A stretch of 64,000 nt of DNA from MAG-120531 sp038125995 (GTDB lineage: Bacteria > Bacteroidota > Bacteroidia > Flavobacteriales > Flavobacteriaceae). The translations under genes were made by a program, and so were the position numbers. Below the pieces are notes generated by a model. The model did no database searches. It was not told the origin of the DNA and was given only the letters and a program-made list of their open reading frames with translations. Below are positions 7,319 to 15,649 of the stretch, piece by piece. The stretch is from NCBI GenBank assembly GCA_038125995.1, contig JAYPEX010000005.1:86123-150122 (forward strand). Reading direction: 5' to 3'. How positions within the stretch are numbered: position 1 is the stretch's first letter; the number at the start of each line of letters is the position of its first letter.

Positions 7319-8113
7319 TTAAGCGAACAAAGAATAGGCAATCGATAGAATTCCAATGGCTGCGCAATAGTATCCGAAATAGTGTAATTTACTTTTTCTG
7401 ACCAATGAAATCATCCATTTGCATGCGATGAGCCCAAAGATGAAAGCTGCGATAAAACCAGCCATCACTGCAGTCGTATCCGCTGGGTTAAAAACAATGT
7501 CACCAGAAAGGGCGTCTTTAGCAATTTTTCCAAAGATAAGTGGAATGACCATTAGGAATGAAAATCGAGCGGCTTTTGTGCGGTCTGTTTTTAAGAGTAC
7601 TGCAGTAGCAATTGTAGCACCGGATCTCGAGATGCCAGGAAGCATGGCAACAGCTTGTGCAATCCCGATGATTCCTGATGATTTTATTGAAATGGATCGA
7701 TCGCTTTTTGCAGCTCGATCCGTAAAGATGAGTAAAATTGCTGTGATTACGAGCATGAGACCAACCAGTAATACATTGGAAGTAAACAAGGAACTGAGTT
7801 GCTCTTCAAAGAGAAGTCCTACAATGACTGCAGGTATCATGGACACCACAATCTTTAACACATAGAGGCTTTGCTCGTTTTTCTTAAAGGCAAATAGCCC
7901 TTTAAACAAATCTAAGATGTCTTTGTAAAAAACAACTACGGTAGAGAGCGCTGTCGCAAAATGAAGCACAATGGTAAACAAAAGGCTTTGCTCTGCCACT
8001 AGACTATCACCTAGTAGGGCTTTGGTGAGTTCGATATGACCACTAGAAGATACCGGTAAAAACTCAGTAAGTCCTTGAATGATTCCAAGGATGATCGCGT
8101 CAATTGGTTCCAT
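7319..8113 (-). CDS. uppP: Undecaprenyl-diphosphate phosphatase UppP (BacA)
   Basis: A 264-residue integral membrane protein that dephosphorylates undecaprenyl pyrophosphate to recycle the lipid carrier for peptidoglycan and other envelope polymers. Both family signatures are present: EFLPVSSSGHIEL (17-29) and LPGISRSGATI (158-168, with Arg163). About eight membrane segments are visible and the length is normal. It lies 2 bases after the DUF3098 gene and immediately before truB. Overproduction gives bacitracin tolerance in other bacteria. Confidence 0.96.
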   Translation of the reverse strand: MEPIDAIILGIIQGLTEFLPVSSSGHIELTKALLGDSLVAEQSLLFTIVLHFATALSTVVVFYKDILDLFKGLFAFKKNEQSLYVLKIVVSMIPAVIVGLLFEEQLSSLFTSNVLLVGLMLVITAILLIFTDRAAKSDRSISIKSSGIIGIAQAVAMLPGISRSGATIATAVLLKTDRTKAARFSFLMVIPLIFGKIAKDALSGDIVFNPADTTAVMAGFIAAFIFGLIACKWMISLVRKSKLHYFGYYCAAIGILSIAYSLFA

Positions 8114-8115
8114 AG

Positions 8116-8361
8116 TTATTTTTTAGAGGTCGTTAAGATGGCGTACACTTGAATTCCCAGGCCTAATAAAACTAGTGCAGGAGCTAATCTAATTCTCCTA
8201 AAATTATAAATCTCAGGATTAAAAACATTGGGGTCATCTGAATGACCTCCCGACATGAGGATAAATCCCAAGGCCATACAACTTAAGCCGATGAATAAGA
8301 ATTTGTAGTTTTTATTTTGAAATAAAAACTCTTTTTTTGATTCCTCTCTTTTGTTTTTCAT
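8116..8361 (-). CDS. DUF3098 membrane protein
   Basis: An 81-residue protein with two membrane segments (about 24-40 and 58-75), separated by a short loop with SGGHSDDPNVFNPEIYNFRRIRLAP. This matches DUF3098, a small family found in Bacteroidetes between ftsX and uppP, as here. The function is unknown; the position between a divisome component and a lipid-carrier recycling enzyme suggests an envelope role. It starts 10 bases after the ftsX stop and ends 2 bases before uppP begins. Confidence 0.85.
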   Translation of the reverse strand: MKNKREESKKEFLFQNKNYKFLFIGLSCMALGFILMSGGHSDDPNVFNPEIYNFRRIRLAPALVLLGLGIQVYAILTTSKK

Positions 8362-8371
8362 AGTCTTATTC

Positions 8372-9250
8372 TTAGTAATAAAGCGCAGCGGTTCTCAAAT
8401 TTAAGAATCGTTGGGCTGCAAAAAAGGTGCTGATCCAAGCAATCAAAATTCCCAGCACAAAAATCCCTCCAATGACGATGGTTAAAGTTTTGAAATCTTC
8501 TATTAAATGGAGTTCGGGAAGATTGACTTGAACGTAATACAGACAAATTAATAGAGCAACGCTGGCAATAAAAGCTCCGATGATTCCCAATTTGATATTT
8601 TTAAGGATAAAAGGTTTTCTGATAAAGCTTTTTGTTGCTCCAACAAGTTGCATGGTTTTGATGATAAAGCGTTTGGAATAGATCGAAAGTCTTATGGAGC
8701 TGTTGATCAGTAAAAAAGCGACAAAGCTCATTACAGAACTAATCACTAAGATCCAAAAACTGATTCTTTTGACATTTTCATTTAACAATTCTACGAGGGG
8801 TTGATCATAGGAAACTTCTGAAACCTCAGTAATAGAGGATAGCTCATCTGCAATTAGTTGTATCATTGCAGGGTTGACAAAATCTGCTTTCAAACTGAGT
8901 TCAAAAGCATCTTGAAGGGGATTGTACCCAATAAAGTCCATAAAATCCTCACCAATATCTTCCGAAAACTCCTTTGCAGCCTCTTCTTTTGAAATAAAGC
9001 GACTCGATTTAGTGTACTCTGCCATGGTGAGCTGCTGTTCTAATTGCTTAATGCCGACCTCAGTGGCAGCTTCTGAAAGAAAGATATTGATATTGATTTG
9101 TTCTTTAAAATGATCACCTAGTCGTTGCGTATTTAATACTAATATGCCTAGAATACCCATCAGAAACAGAACGAGGCTAATGCTCAGACTGACTGAAAAG
9201 TAGGAGGAGATCAACCTGCGTTTTTGGTATTTGTCAAATGCCTTACTCAT
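8372..9250 (-). CDS. ftsX: Cell-division ABC transporter permease FtsX
   Basis: FtsX, with FtsE, activates septal peptidoglycan hydrolases during division. The protein has the expected four membrane segments: one N-terminal, a periplasmic domain of about 120 residues, then three near the C-terminus. SSYFSVSLSISLVLFLMGILG and MQLVGATKSFIRKPF are typical. I start at the ATG at 9250 (MSKAFDKYQKRR, 292 residues). The in-frame ATG at 9316 would add 22 residues with no family counterpart and run across the divergent leuS control region. A TACCTTTG -7-like box (9259-9266, minus strand) lies just upstream. ftsE is not adjacent. Confidence 0.92.
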   Translation of the reverse strand: MSKAFDKYQKRRLISSYFSVSLSISLVLFLMGILGILVLNTQRLGDHFKEQININIFLSEAATEVGIKQLEQQLTMAEYTKSSRFISKEEAAKEFSEDIGEDFMDFIGYNPLQDAFELSLKADFVNPAMIQLIADELSSITEVSEVSYDQPLVELLNENVKRISFWILVISSVMSFVAFLLINSSIRLSIYSKRFIIKTMQLVGATKSFIRKPFILKNIKLGIIGAFIASVALLICLYYVQVNLPELHLIEDFKTLTIVIGGIFVLGILIAWISTFFAAQRFLNLRTAALYY

Positions 9251-9299
9251 ATAGTTCTCAAAGGTAAATAAAAAGCGGCAGAAGTAACAGTGTGTATTT

Positions 9300-9318
9300 A
9301 ATTGAATCAAATTCAATT
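9300..9318. repeat. Perfect palindrome between ftsX and leuS
   Basis: AATTGAAT (9300-9307), CAA, ATTCAATT (9311-9318): a perfect inverted repeat with 8-base arms in the divergent ftsX/leuS intergenic region. It is operator-like in size and symmetry. No regulator can be assigned. Confidence 0.6.
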
Positions 9319-9369
9319 GGATTATAGGAAATTAGCTGTACTAAGGCTAGGGGACTGCTTCATTTTTGT

Positions 9370-9377
9370 TATTTTTG
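9370..9377 (+). promoter_or_regulatory. Probable leuS promoter -7 box
   Basis: TATTTTTG matches the Bacteroidetes -7 consensus and lies 30 bases before the chosen leuS start, which supports that start over the upstream in-frame ATG. A -33 TTG is not obvious. Confidence 0.5.
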
Positions 9378-9406
9378 TGGCCTCTTCATTAGAGCAAAAT
9401 ACAGTT

Positions 9407-12235
9407 ATGGATTACAATTTCAATCAAATAGAAGCCAAATGGCAGGCTTATTGGTCAAAGAACCAAACCTTTAAAGCGGTCAACAATTCAGATAAGCCCA
9501 AGTATTATGTCTTAGATATGTTTCCTTATCCCTCAGGGGCTGGATTACACGTTGGACACCCATTAGGCTATATCGCATCTGATATTTATGCTCGATTTAA
9601 GAGACATCAGGGTTATAATGTCTTACATCCAATGGGTTACGATTCCTTTGGACTTCCAGCAGAGCAATATGCTATAATGACAGGGACACATCCTTCTCTA
9701 ACCACTGCTCAGAATATCAAACGATATCGTTCACAATTGGATAAAATTGGGTTTTCTTTTGATTGGAGTAGAGAGGTGAGAACTTCTAATGAAGATTATT
9801 ACAAATGGACTCAGTGGATTTTTTCTCAATTGTTCAATTCTTGGTACAATCGAACTTCTGACAAGGCAGAATCTATTCAGGAACTAATTCAGTTTTTTGA
9901 AGCCTCAGGGAATCAAGAGGTGAATGCCGTTTGTGATCCAAATGTGATGGATTTTTCAGCAGAAGATTGGAAGGGATTTGATCAAAAGCGAAAAGAAGAT
10001 ATTCTGCTTCAATACCGATTGACTTATTTGGCAGAAACGGAGGTGAACTGGTGTCCAGAACTTGGAACCGTTCTGGCTAATGATGAAATTGTAGGTGGGG
10101 TATCGGAACGAGGAGGACATCCTGTAGTTCGAAAAAAGATGTTGCAGTGGAGTATGAGAATCTCTGCCTATGCACAGCGACTTTTAGATGACTTACAAAA
10201 GATCGATTGGCCACAACCCTTAAAAGACACACAGACCAATTGGATTGGACGTTCTACAGGGGCACAGGTCGTTTTTAAAACGATTCCAAATCAAGAACAA
10301 TCTCAAGAATTTGACATCGAAGTCTTCACTACAAGACCGGATACCATCTTTGGAGTGAGCTTTATGACATTAGCGCCAGAACACGAATTGGTTGAAAAAT
10401 TGACAACAAAAGCTCAGAAGGAGGCTGTTGACGCCTATATAGAGGTAACATCAAAGCGTTCGGAGCGCGACCGTATGGCTGATGTAAAAACCATCAGTGG
10501 AGTGTTTACGGGTTCTTATGTAGCGCATCCATTTACTGGGGAACAAGTGCCTATTTGGATTGGAGATTACGTATTAGCTGGTTATGGAACAGGAGCTGTT
10601 ATGGCGGTTCCCTGTGGTGATCAACGCGATTACGATTTTGCAAAGCACTTTGGAATCGATATTCCTAACATTTTTATGGATGTGGATATCAATGAGCAGG
10701 CTTTTGAAGACAAGGCGAATACCAAAATAGATCATTCTGATTTCTTGACGGGTTTAACCCACAAAGAAGCGATGAAAAAAATAATAGCAGCTATTGAAGA
10801 AAAAGGCTGTGGTAAAGCGAAGGTGAACTTTAAACTCAGAGATGCCGTCTTTAGTAGACAGCGCTATTGGGGAGAGCCTTTTCCAATTTATTATAAGGAT
10901 GGAATGCCTCAATTGATCGATGCGGTACATCTTCCTATTCAACTTCCAGAAGTTGAAAAATACCTACCTACAGAAACCGGAGAACCGCCACTAGGGAATG
11001 CTTCGGTTTGGGCATGGGATACCCAGGCTAACGAAGTAGTTTCAAACGAGCTGATCGATCACCATACGGTTTATCCATTAGAGCTCAATACCATGCCAGG
11101 ATGGGCTGGAAGTTCCTTCTACTTTAACCGTTATATGGATGCTCATAACGCTGATGAAATCTTCTCCAAAGAGGCGATGAATTACTGGCAAGATGTTGAT
11201 TTGTACATCGGTGGTTCTGAGCATGCTACAGGACATTTACTCTATGCGCGTTTTTGGCAAAAGTTTCTCTACGATAGAGGAATTGTGACTAAAGATGAAT
11301 TTGCTAAGAAACTCATCAATCAAGGAATGATAACTGGGACTTCAGCTTTCGTACATAGAATCCCAAACACCAATACCTTTGTTTCAAAAGGTCTCATCGG
11401 TTCTAGAGAATTACAACCGATTCACGTCGATGTATCGATGGTGAATGCTTCAGATGAGTTGAATATTGATGATTTTAAAGCTTGGAGACCTGAATTTGAA
11501 AACGCTTCTTTTGAATTAGAAGACGGATTGATGATTTGTACAAGGGAAGTTGAAAAAATGTCTAAGTCCAAATACAATGTCGTAAGCCCTGATGAAATCT
11601 GTGAAACTTATGGAGCAGATTCACTTCGACTTTACGAAATGTTTCTTGGACCATTAGAACAATCAAAACCTTGGAACACTGCAGGAATCACAGGAACACA
11701 TGGGTTCTTAAAAAAACTTTGGAAACTTTATTTTGATCAAAGTGGATTAAAAGTAACGAACGAGGAGCCTTCCAAAGAGGCATTGAAGAGTTTGCACAAG
11801 ACCATTGGGAAAGTAACAGAAGATATCGATAATTTCTCATTTAACACTTCGGTGTCCACCTTTATGATCTGTGTCAACGAGCTCGGTAGTCAAAAGTGTA
11901 CTTCGAGAGCGATTTTAGAGCCATTGGCAATAATGATTTCTCCTTATGCGCCTCATATTGCAGAAGAATTGTGGGAGCAAATGGGACATGAGGAGTCGAT
12001 TGCATTTGCATCGTTTCCAAAATTTGAATCGAAGTATGTTGTTGAAAATGAAAAAGAGTATCCAATTTCCTTTAACGGAAAGATGCGTTTTACCTTTTCA
12101 TTACCACTGGACTTGTCGAAAGAGGAGATCGAAAAGAGAGTGTTAGAACATCCAAAAACTCAAGAACAATTAGCAGGCCGTACTCCTAAGAAAGTAATTG
12201 TTGTTCCTGGTAAAATTGTCAACATCGTCGGTTAA
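9407..12235 (+). CDS. leuS: Leucyl-tRNA synthetase
   Basis: Class I aminoacyl-tRNA synthetase charging tRNA-Leu, 942 residues. The HIGH motif is His48-V-G-His51 (in SGAGLHVGHPLGY) and the KMSKS loop is Lys717-M-S-K-Ser721. The editing (CP1) domain includes the TTRPDTIFGVSFM region. The insertion before KMSKS with VHRIPNTNTFVSKGL is usual in Bacteroidetes. I start at 9407 (MDYNFNQIEAKWQ): the open frame extends back to an ATG at 9302, but that would place the promoter-like box inside the gene and add 35 hydrophobic residues foreign to the family. The last base overlaps the SemiSWEET start (TAATG). Confidence 0.97.
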   Translation: MDYNFNQIEAKWQAYWSKNQTFKAVNNSDKPKYYVLDMFPYPSGAGLHVGHPLGYIASDIYARFKRHQGYNVLHPMGYDSFGLPAEQYAIMTGTHPSLTTAQNIKRYRSQLDKIGFSFDWSREVRTSNEDYYKWTQWIFSQLFNSWYNRTSDKAESIQELIQFFEASGNQEVNAVCDPNVMDFSAEDWKGFDQKRKEDILLQYRLTYLAETEVNWCPELGTVLANDEIVGGVSERGGHPVVRKKMLQWSMRISAYAQRLLDDLQKIDWPQPLKDTQTNWIGRSTGAQVVFKTIPNQEQSQEFDIEVFTTRPDTIFGVSFMTLAPEHELVEKLTTKAQKEAVDAYIEVTSKRSERDRMADVKTISGVFTGSYVAHPFTGEQVPIWIGDYVLAGYGTGAVMAVPCGDQRDYDFAKHFGIDIPNIFMDVDINEQAFEDKANTKIDHSDFLTGLTHKEAMKKIIAAIEEKGCGKAKVNFKLRDAVFSRQRYWGEPFPIYYKDGMPQLIDAVHLPIQLPEVEKYLPTETGEPPLGNASVWAWDTQANEVVSNELIDHHTVYPLELNTMPGWAGSSFYFNRYMDAHNADEIFSKEAMNYWQDVDLYIGGSEHATGHLLYARFWQKFLYDRGIVTKDEFAKKLINQGMITGTSAFVHRIPNTNTFVSKGLIGSRELQPIHVDVSMVNASDELNIDDFKAWRPEFENASFELEDGLMICTREVEKMSKSKYNVVSPDEICETYGADSLRLYEMFLGPLEQSKPWNTAGITGTHGFLKKLWKLYFDQSGLKVTNEEPSKEALKSLHKTIGKVTEDIDNFSFNTSVSTFMICVNELGSQKCTSRAILEPLAIMISPYAPHIAEELWEQMGHEESIAFASFPKFESKYVVENEKEYPISFNGKMRFTFSLPLDLSKEEIEKRVLEHPKTQEQLAGRTPKKVIVVPGKIVNIVG

Positions 12236-12489
12236 TGGATCCATTTGAACTCATAGGGTATGCTGCAGCTACTCTAGCCACTCTGGCTTTTGTACCACAG
12301 GTGGTTAAATCGTATAGAGATAAATCGACCAAGGATATTTCACTTGTGATGTATTTAGTGTTCTTTACAGGAGTGGTTCTTTGGCTCATCTATGGAATTC
12401 ATTTAGAATCGATGCCGATGATTGTTGCCAATACGATTACTGCGCTCTTGGCACTTTCAATCATCATTCTAAAGATCAAACACAAATAA
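12235..12489 (+). CDS. SemiSWEET sugar transporter
   Basis: An 84-residue, three-helix membrane protein with the PQ-loop signature ATLAFVPQVVKSYRDKSTKDIS (split: helix 1 end, then the PQ motif at about residues 21-22). SemiSWEETs form homodimers that move mono- or disaccharides through the membrane by facilitated diffusion. Conserved residues in helix 3 (NTITALLALSIII) include the substrate-site Asn. It overlaps the leuS stop by one base and is very likely translated from the leuS mRNA. This link to leucyl-tRNA synthetase has no clear functional reason. Confidence 0.9.
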   Translation: MDPFELIGYAAATLATLAFVPQVVKSYRDKSTKDISLVMYLVFFTGVVLWLIYGIHLESMPMIVANTITALLALSIIILKIKHK

Positions 12490-12550
12490 GACAGCTTGTC
12501 AGTTAGCTGCTAAAGTCTGTTAATTTTTTAGATTGAATCTGATTTGGTTC

Positions 12551-12558
12551 TATTTTTG
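12551..12558 (+). promoter_or_regulatory. Probable promoter -7 box of the metallopeptidase gene
   Basis: TATTTTTG lies 31 bases before the start codon of the next gene. A TTG at 12533-12535 is spaced 15 bases upstream, slightly short of the usual spacing. Confidence 0.5.
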
Positions 12559-12589
12559 TTATAGAGTTTCTATCTAAAATATTAAAACT

Positions 12590-13279
12590 ATGATGACCTA
12601 TTATATTCTCATTGGACTGATAGCGCTTGTATCAATGTCAGTGAGCAGTAAATTAAAACGAAAATTTAAAGAGTACTCTCAATTGCATCTTTCGAATGGT
12701 ATGAGTGGTGCAGAAGTTGCTGAAAAAATGCTTCACGACCACGGGATCTATGATGTTCGAGTGATATCTACACCTGGTCGTTTAACAGATCATTACAATC
12801 CAAAAGATAAGACGGTTAATCTTTCTGAAGCGGTATACGCTCAAAGAAACGCTGCTGCTGCAGCTGTTGCTGCTCACGAATGTGGACATGCGGTTCAACA
12901 TTCACAGGCTTATTCATGGCTACAAATGCGTTCTCAAATGGTGCCGATCGTACAGGTAGCTTCTGGTTTATCTCAGTGGGTGATTATGGGAGGATTGATC
13001 TTATCGGCTACTTCTGCTCTTGGATCGAGTCTTATGCTTATGGGAATTATGCTCTATGGAATTGTCACTGCTTTTACGCTTGTGACCCTGCCAGTAGAAT
13101 ACGATGCGAGTAATCGCGCCATCAAATGGATGGAAGCAAAGCATATTGTGAACCAACAGGAGTTAGCTGGTGCTAAAGACTCCTTAAAATGGGCAGCGAG
13201 AACCTATTTGGTAGCTGCTATTGGAGCCTTGGCAACTTTGGCCTATTTCGTGCTTCGATTCTTAGGATCTAGAGACTAA
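12590..13279 (+). CDS. Neutral zinc metallopeptidase, YugP-like
   Basis: A 229-residue membrane-anchored metallopeptidase. The zinc motif is His96-E-C-G-His100 in AAHECGHAVQHS, and Glu170 in LPVEYDASNRAIKW is the likely third ligand. There is an N-terminal membrane helix (about 2-19), two central hydrophobic segments (about 118-168) and a C-terminal one (about 200-225). This matches the DUF2268/YugP-type zinc peptidase family (PF04298), thought to act on membrane or periplasmic proteins; substrates are unknown. Two ATG codons are tandem at the start (12590, 12593). It converges with the Lrp gene, with one base between the stops. Confidence 0.92.
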   Translation: MMTYYILIGLIALVSMSVSSKLKRKFKEYSQLHLSNGMSGAEVAEKMLHDHGIYDVRVISTPGRLTDHYNPKDKTVNLSEAVYAQRNAAAAAVAAHECGHAVQHSQAYSWLQMRSQMVPIVQVASGLSQWVIMGGLILSATSALGSSLMLMGIMLYGIVTAFTLVTLPVEYDASNRAIKWMEAKHIVNQQELAGAKDSLKWAARTYLVAAIGALATLAYFVLRFLGSRD

Positions 13280-13280
13280 T

Positions 13281-13751
13281 CTACAGTTGAATTTGTCGAT
13301 CGATTTGTTGATCTAGGGAGATAAAGGTCTCCGTTCTAGAGACCCCTTCGATTTGCTGAATTCTATTGTTGAGTAAATCCATTAAATGGGCGTTGTCTCT
13401 ACAGAGAACTTTGATTAAAATAGACCAGTTTCCCGTGGTATAGTGACATTCCAAGACTTCTGGAATATCCTTTAGCGCTTTGATCGCTTTGGGATTGCTC
13501 ATGGCTTTTTCAAGGAAAATCCCTACATAGGCCATCGTGTTATACCCAACAACCTTGGGGTCTACGATAAATTTAGATCCCTTAATAATTCCAGAGGCTT
13601 CTAATTTTCTAAGTCGTTGGTGAATAGCAGCTCCAGAGATACCGATATGTCTTGCGATTTCTAAGATCGGTTTTCTGGCATCTTCCATTAAAAATCTTAG
13701 GATTTCCTTGTCAATACCATCTAAAGTTAACGTATTGTTTGTGAAGTTCAT
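13281..13751 (-). CDS. Lrp/AsnC family transcriptional regulator
   Basis: A 156-residue regulator. The N-terminal winged helix-turn-helix (about 10-60) includes LDGIDKEILRFLMEDARKP and GISGAAIHQRLRKLEASGIIKG; the C-terminal ligand-binding RAM domain (about 70-150) includes VGYNTMAYVGIFLEKA and VLCRDNAHLMDLL. Such proteins form octamers or dimers that bind amino acids and control their metabolism. It lies 38 bases after a saccharopine dehydrogenase-like gene in the same direction, so lysine-related control is a reasonable guess. It appears to have its own promoter overlapping the end of that gene. Confidence 0.93.
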   Translation of the reverse strand: MNFTNNTLTLDGIDKEILRFLMEDARKPILEIARHIGISGAAIHQRLRKLEASGIIKGSKFIVDPKVVGYNTMAYVGIFLEKAMSNPKAIKALKDIPEVLECHYTTGNWSILIKVLCRDNAHLMDLLNNRIQQIEGVSRTETFISLDQQIDRQIQL

Positions 13752-13771
13752 TATTTGATTTCAATTTGCAA

Positions 13772-13800
13772 CAAATATACAAAATAAGATTACAGTCCAA
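13772..13800 (-). promoter_or_regulatory. Probable own promoter of the Lrp gene
   Basis: On the minus strand TTG (13800-13798), an 18-base spacer and a perfect TATATTTG (13779-13772) match the Bacteroidetes promoter pattern. The Lrp start codon is 20 bases downstream. The -33 element lies inside the last codons of the upstream gene. Confidence 0.6.
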
Positions 13801-15163
13801 TAACTTCTGGATTGTAGCCTAAGTAATCGCATTCGCTTTCTTTAAAGTGAATTCCGTATTCGTTCAATTCTTTTAATACGATTTGGTAGATGTCTTTGTG
13901 AATGGGTATTTGAATTCCCTTGAGCTTAAAATTATTGTTGAGCATTTGAATCGCTGCAATTCCAAGAGGAAGTCCTACTGTTTTAGCCATGGCAGTATAG
14001 CGGTGATCGGATCCGATGACTCCCATGGAAGCATCGATTTGTTTGTATTCTCCATGGAGCTCATATCCAAACTGATGATACATCACGATCATGTCTTTAT
14101 CGCTCTCTTTGAGGCTCCATTTTTTGCTAAGAATTTCTTGGAGTATTTGAGCGGGTGTTCCATTATCGACTTCGATAAAACAATCGTCTTTAAACAAATC
14201 GAGATCAATGAGTTTGTCCCATACAATATCGTCTTGATCGATCTTGAGATAATGTCTGAGTTTGAGTTCAACTGTATTGGTAGGAGAATAGGGAAGAAAC
14301 ATATTGGTAAATGCTCGATAGCTCATTCCTTTTGAATTCGATATCTGATAGCTGTCATCGGTAATTCCCAATTCTACAAGCAAATTCCAAGCTCTTGAAA
14401 AGCCAACCCTTCGAATGGTCCCTCTATAAAGAGTTCTAATATCGTCTAATTCATAGGCAGATTGATATTTTAGAGAATCTCTATTGGCATAGGCCTCAAA
14501 TTTCCCAAAACCTTCAATATCTAAAAATTCAGTTCTTCTAAAAAGTTTTTGATAAGGGATGTATTTATAGGTTCCTTCGTGAAGAAATTTAGCGGCACCA
14601 CCTTGACCCGCAACGACCACATTTCTTGGGTTCCATGTAAATTTGTAATTCCAGAGATTGTCATCACTTTGGGGTGCAACTAGCCCTCCGGTAAAGGATT
14701 CAAAAAGCAACATCTTTCCACCCTGACTCTTGATGCGATCAATTACTTGTTTGGCACTCATATGGTCAATTCCAGGATCGACCCCCATTTCAAAGATAAA
14801 GAGCAGTTCTTTTGCTGCAATTTCAGATTCCATTGCTTTGATCTCATCACTGACATAAGATGCGGTAAGCATTTGAACTCCAGAGTCGATACAATCTCTT
14901 GCGACTAAATGATGGAAAAGTGCTGGTAGCATAGAGATGACAAGGTTCATGGATGCTATCCATTTGGATCGCTGCTGATCATCCAACATATTGGCTTTGT
15001 GAAGCACTAAATTTGCATGATTCTCATACTTTGGATCGAGTTGATCTAAAGACTGGTCTGCTATATGTAGCTGAATCCCTTCTTCATTGCTTTTATCCAA
15101 AAGATAGGCGATAAGATAACTCGTTGATTTTCCTGCTCCAATTAAACCGATTTTTCGACGCAT
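13790..15163 (-). CDS. Saccharopine dehydrogenase-like oxidoreductase
   Basis: A 457-residue enzyme with an N-terminal Rossmann domain (GLIGAGKSTSYLIAYLL, Gly-rich loop at about 7-12) and the saccharopine dehydrogenase C-terminal domain: MGVDPGIDHMSAKQVID, ESFTGGLVAPQSDDNLWNYKF and ANRDSLKYQSAYEL. In fungi the related LYS9 enzyme interconverts saccharopine and aminoadipate semialdehyde plus glutamate; in bacteria relatives act in lysine breakdown or polyamine synthesis. The neighbouring Lrp regulator fits an amino-acid role. The exact substrate is not settled by the sequence. Confidence 0.85.
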   Translation of the reverse strand: MRRKIGLIGAGKSTSYLIAYLLDKSNEEGIQLHIADQSLDQLDPKYENHANLVLHKANMLDDQQRSKWIASMNLVISMLPALFHHLVARDCIDSGVQMLTASYVSDEIKAMESEIAAKELLFIFEMGVDPGIDHMSAKQVIDRIKSQGGKMLLFESFTGGLVAPQSDDNLWNYKFTWNPRNVVVAGQGGAAKFLHEGTYKYIPYQKLFRRTEFLDIEGFGKFEAYANRDSLKYQSAYELDDIRTLYRGTIRRVGFSRAWNLLVELGITDDSYQISNSKGMSYRAFTNMFLPYSPTNTVELKLRHYLKIDQDDIVWDKLIDLDLFKDDCFIEVDNGTPAQILQEILSKKWSLKESDKDMIVMYHQFGYELHGEYKQIDASMGVIGSDHRYTAMAKTVGLPLGIAAIQMLNNNFKLKGIQIPIHKDIYQIVLKELNEYGIHFKESECDYLGYNPEVIGL

Positions 15164-15200
15164 CTGTTTTTTATATTGTAAATTTGATGTATAGATTAAG

Positions 15201-15218
15201 ATATGTACTTTTACATAT
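15201..15218. promoter_or_regulatory. Inverted repeat, candidate Lrp operator
   Basis: ATATGTA (15201-15207), CTTT, TACATAT (15212-15218): perfect 7-base arms in the 79-base region between the divergent saccharopine dehydrogenase-like and DUF423 genes. Lrp-family sites are often AT-rich palindromes of this size. The link to the nearby Lrp gene is inference. Confidence 0.4.
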
Positions 15219-15242
15219 ATAACTATAAATATATAAAAAGTT

Positions 15243-15626
15243 ATGAATAAAACAATTTTAACAACGGCTTTTCTATTGGGATTTACAGCTGTCGGCTTAG
15301 GTGCTTTTGGGGCTCACGCTCTAGATGAAGTGCTCGAATTTAAGGCTTTAGAGTCATTTAAAACGGCAGTCTATTACCAGATGATTCACAGTGTTGTGCT
15401 TCTAATTATAGGGAGTGACAATCGATTAGATATCAAAGAGCAACAACAGTTGTTTTATTTGTTTTTAGGGGGCATTTTATTGTTCTCAGGATCCATTTAT
15501 GTCTACCACTTATTTCCACTTTTGGGAATCGATTTAAATTTTGTGGTATACCTAACTCCAATAGGAGGAATTCTGTTTTTAGTAGGGTGGATTTTGGCAG
15601 CCATTTACACTTTTAAAAAGTCCTAA
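15243..15626 (+). CDS. DUF423 membrane protein
   Basis: A 127-residue protein with four membrane segments and the DUF423 signature GFTAVGLGAFGAHALDE near the N-terminus, followed by ALESFKTAVYYQMIHSVVLL. The family includes E. coli YgdD and animal TMEM256. The function is unknown. It stands alone, divergent from the saccharopine dehydrogenase-like gene, with an AT-rich leader directly before the start codon. Confidence 0.9.
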   Translation: MNKTILTTAFLLGFTAVGLGAFGAHALDEVLEFKALESFKTAVYYQMIHSVVLLIIGSDNRLDIKEQQQLFYLFLGGILLFSGSIYVYHLFPLLGIDLNFVVYLTPIGGILFLVGWILAAIYTFKKS

Positions 15627-15635
15627 TTTTTCAAT

Positions 15636-15649
15636 ATGATATAAATCAT
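15636..15649. promoter_or_regulatory. CRP/FNR-type palindrome upstream of pckA
   Basis: ATGAT-ATAA-ATCAT contains the core TGAT-N4-ATCA shared by FNR and related CRP-family sites; the arms extend to 6 bases (TATGAT/ATCATA, 15635-15650). It lies 77 bases before the pckA start, and a TATCTTTA -7-like box follows at 15672-15679. Regulation is inferred from symmetry and position only. Confidence 0.4.

Noticed and set aside
7318..7356. Longer truB start inside uppP
   Set aside because: The extension overlaps uppP out of frame. The ATG at 7317 directly follows the uppP stop and gives the usual N-terminus.
7419..7865. Plus-strand open frame of 148 codons within uppP
   Set aside because: It is a shadow of uppP on the opposite strand; the uppP frame has all family motifs.
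9251..9316. Longer ftsX start
   Set aside because: The extra 22 residues are not family-like and would cover the divergent control region.
9302..9406. N-terminal extension of leuS to an upstream ATG
   Set aside because: The added 35 residues are not found in LeuS proteins, and the interval contains the promoter-like box and lies beside the palindrome; the ATG at 9407 gives a standard start.
13883..14335. Plus-strand open frame of 150 codons opposite the saccharopine dehydrogenase-like gene
   Set aside because: No homology pattern; the minus-strand gene explains the region.
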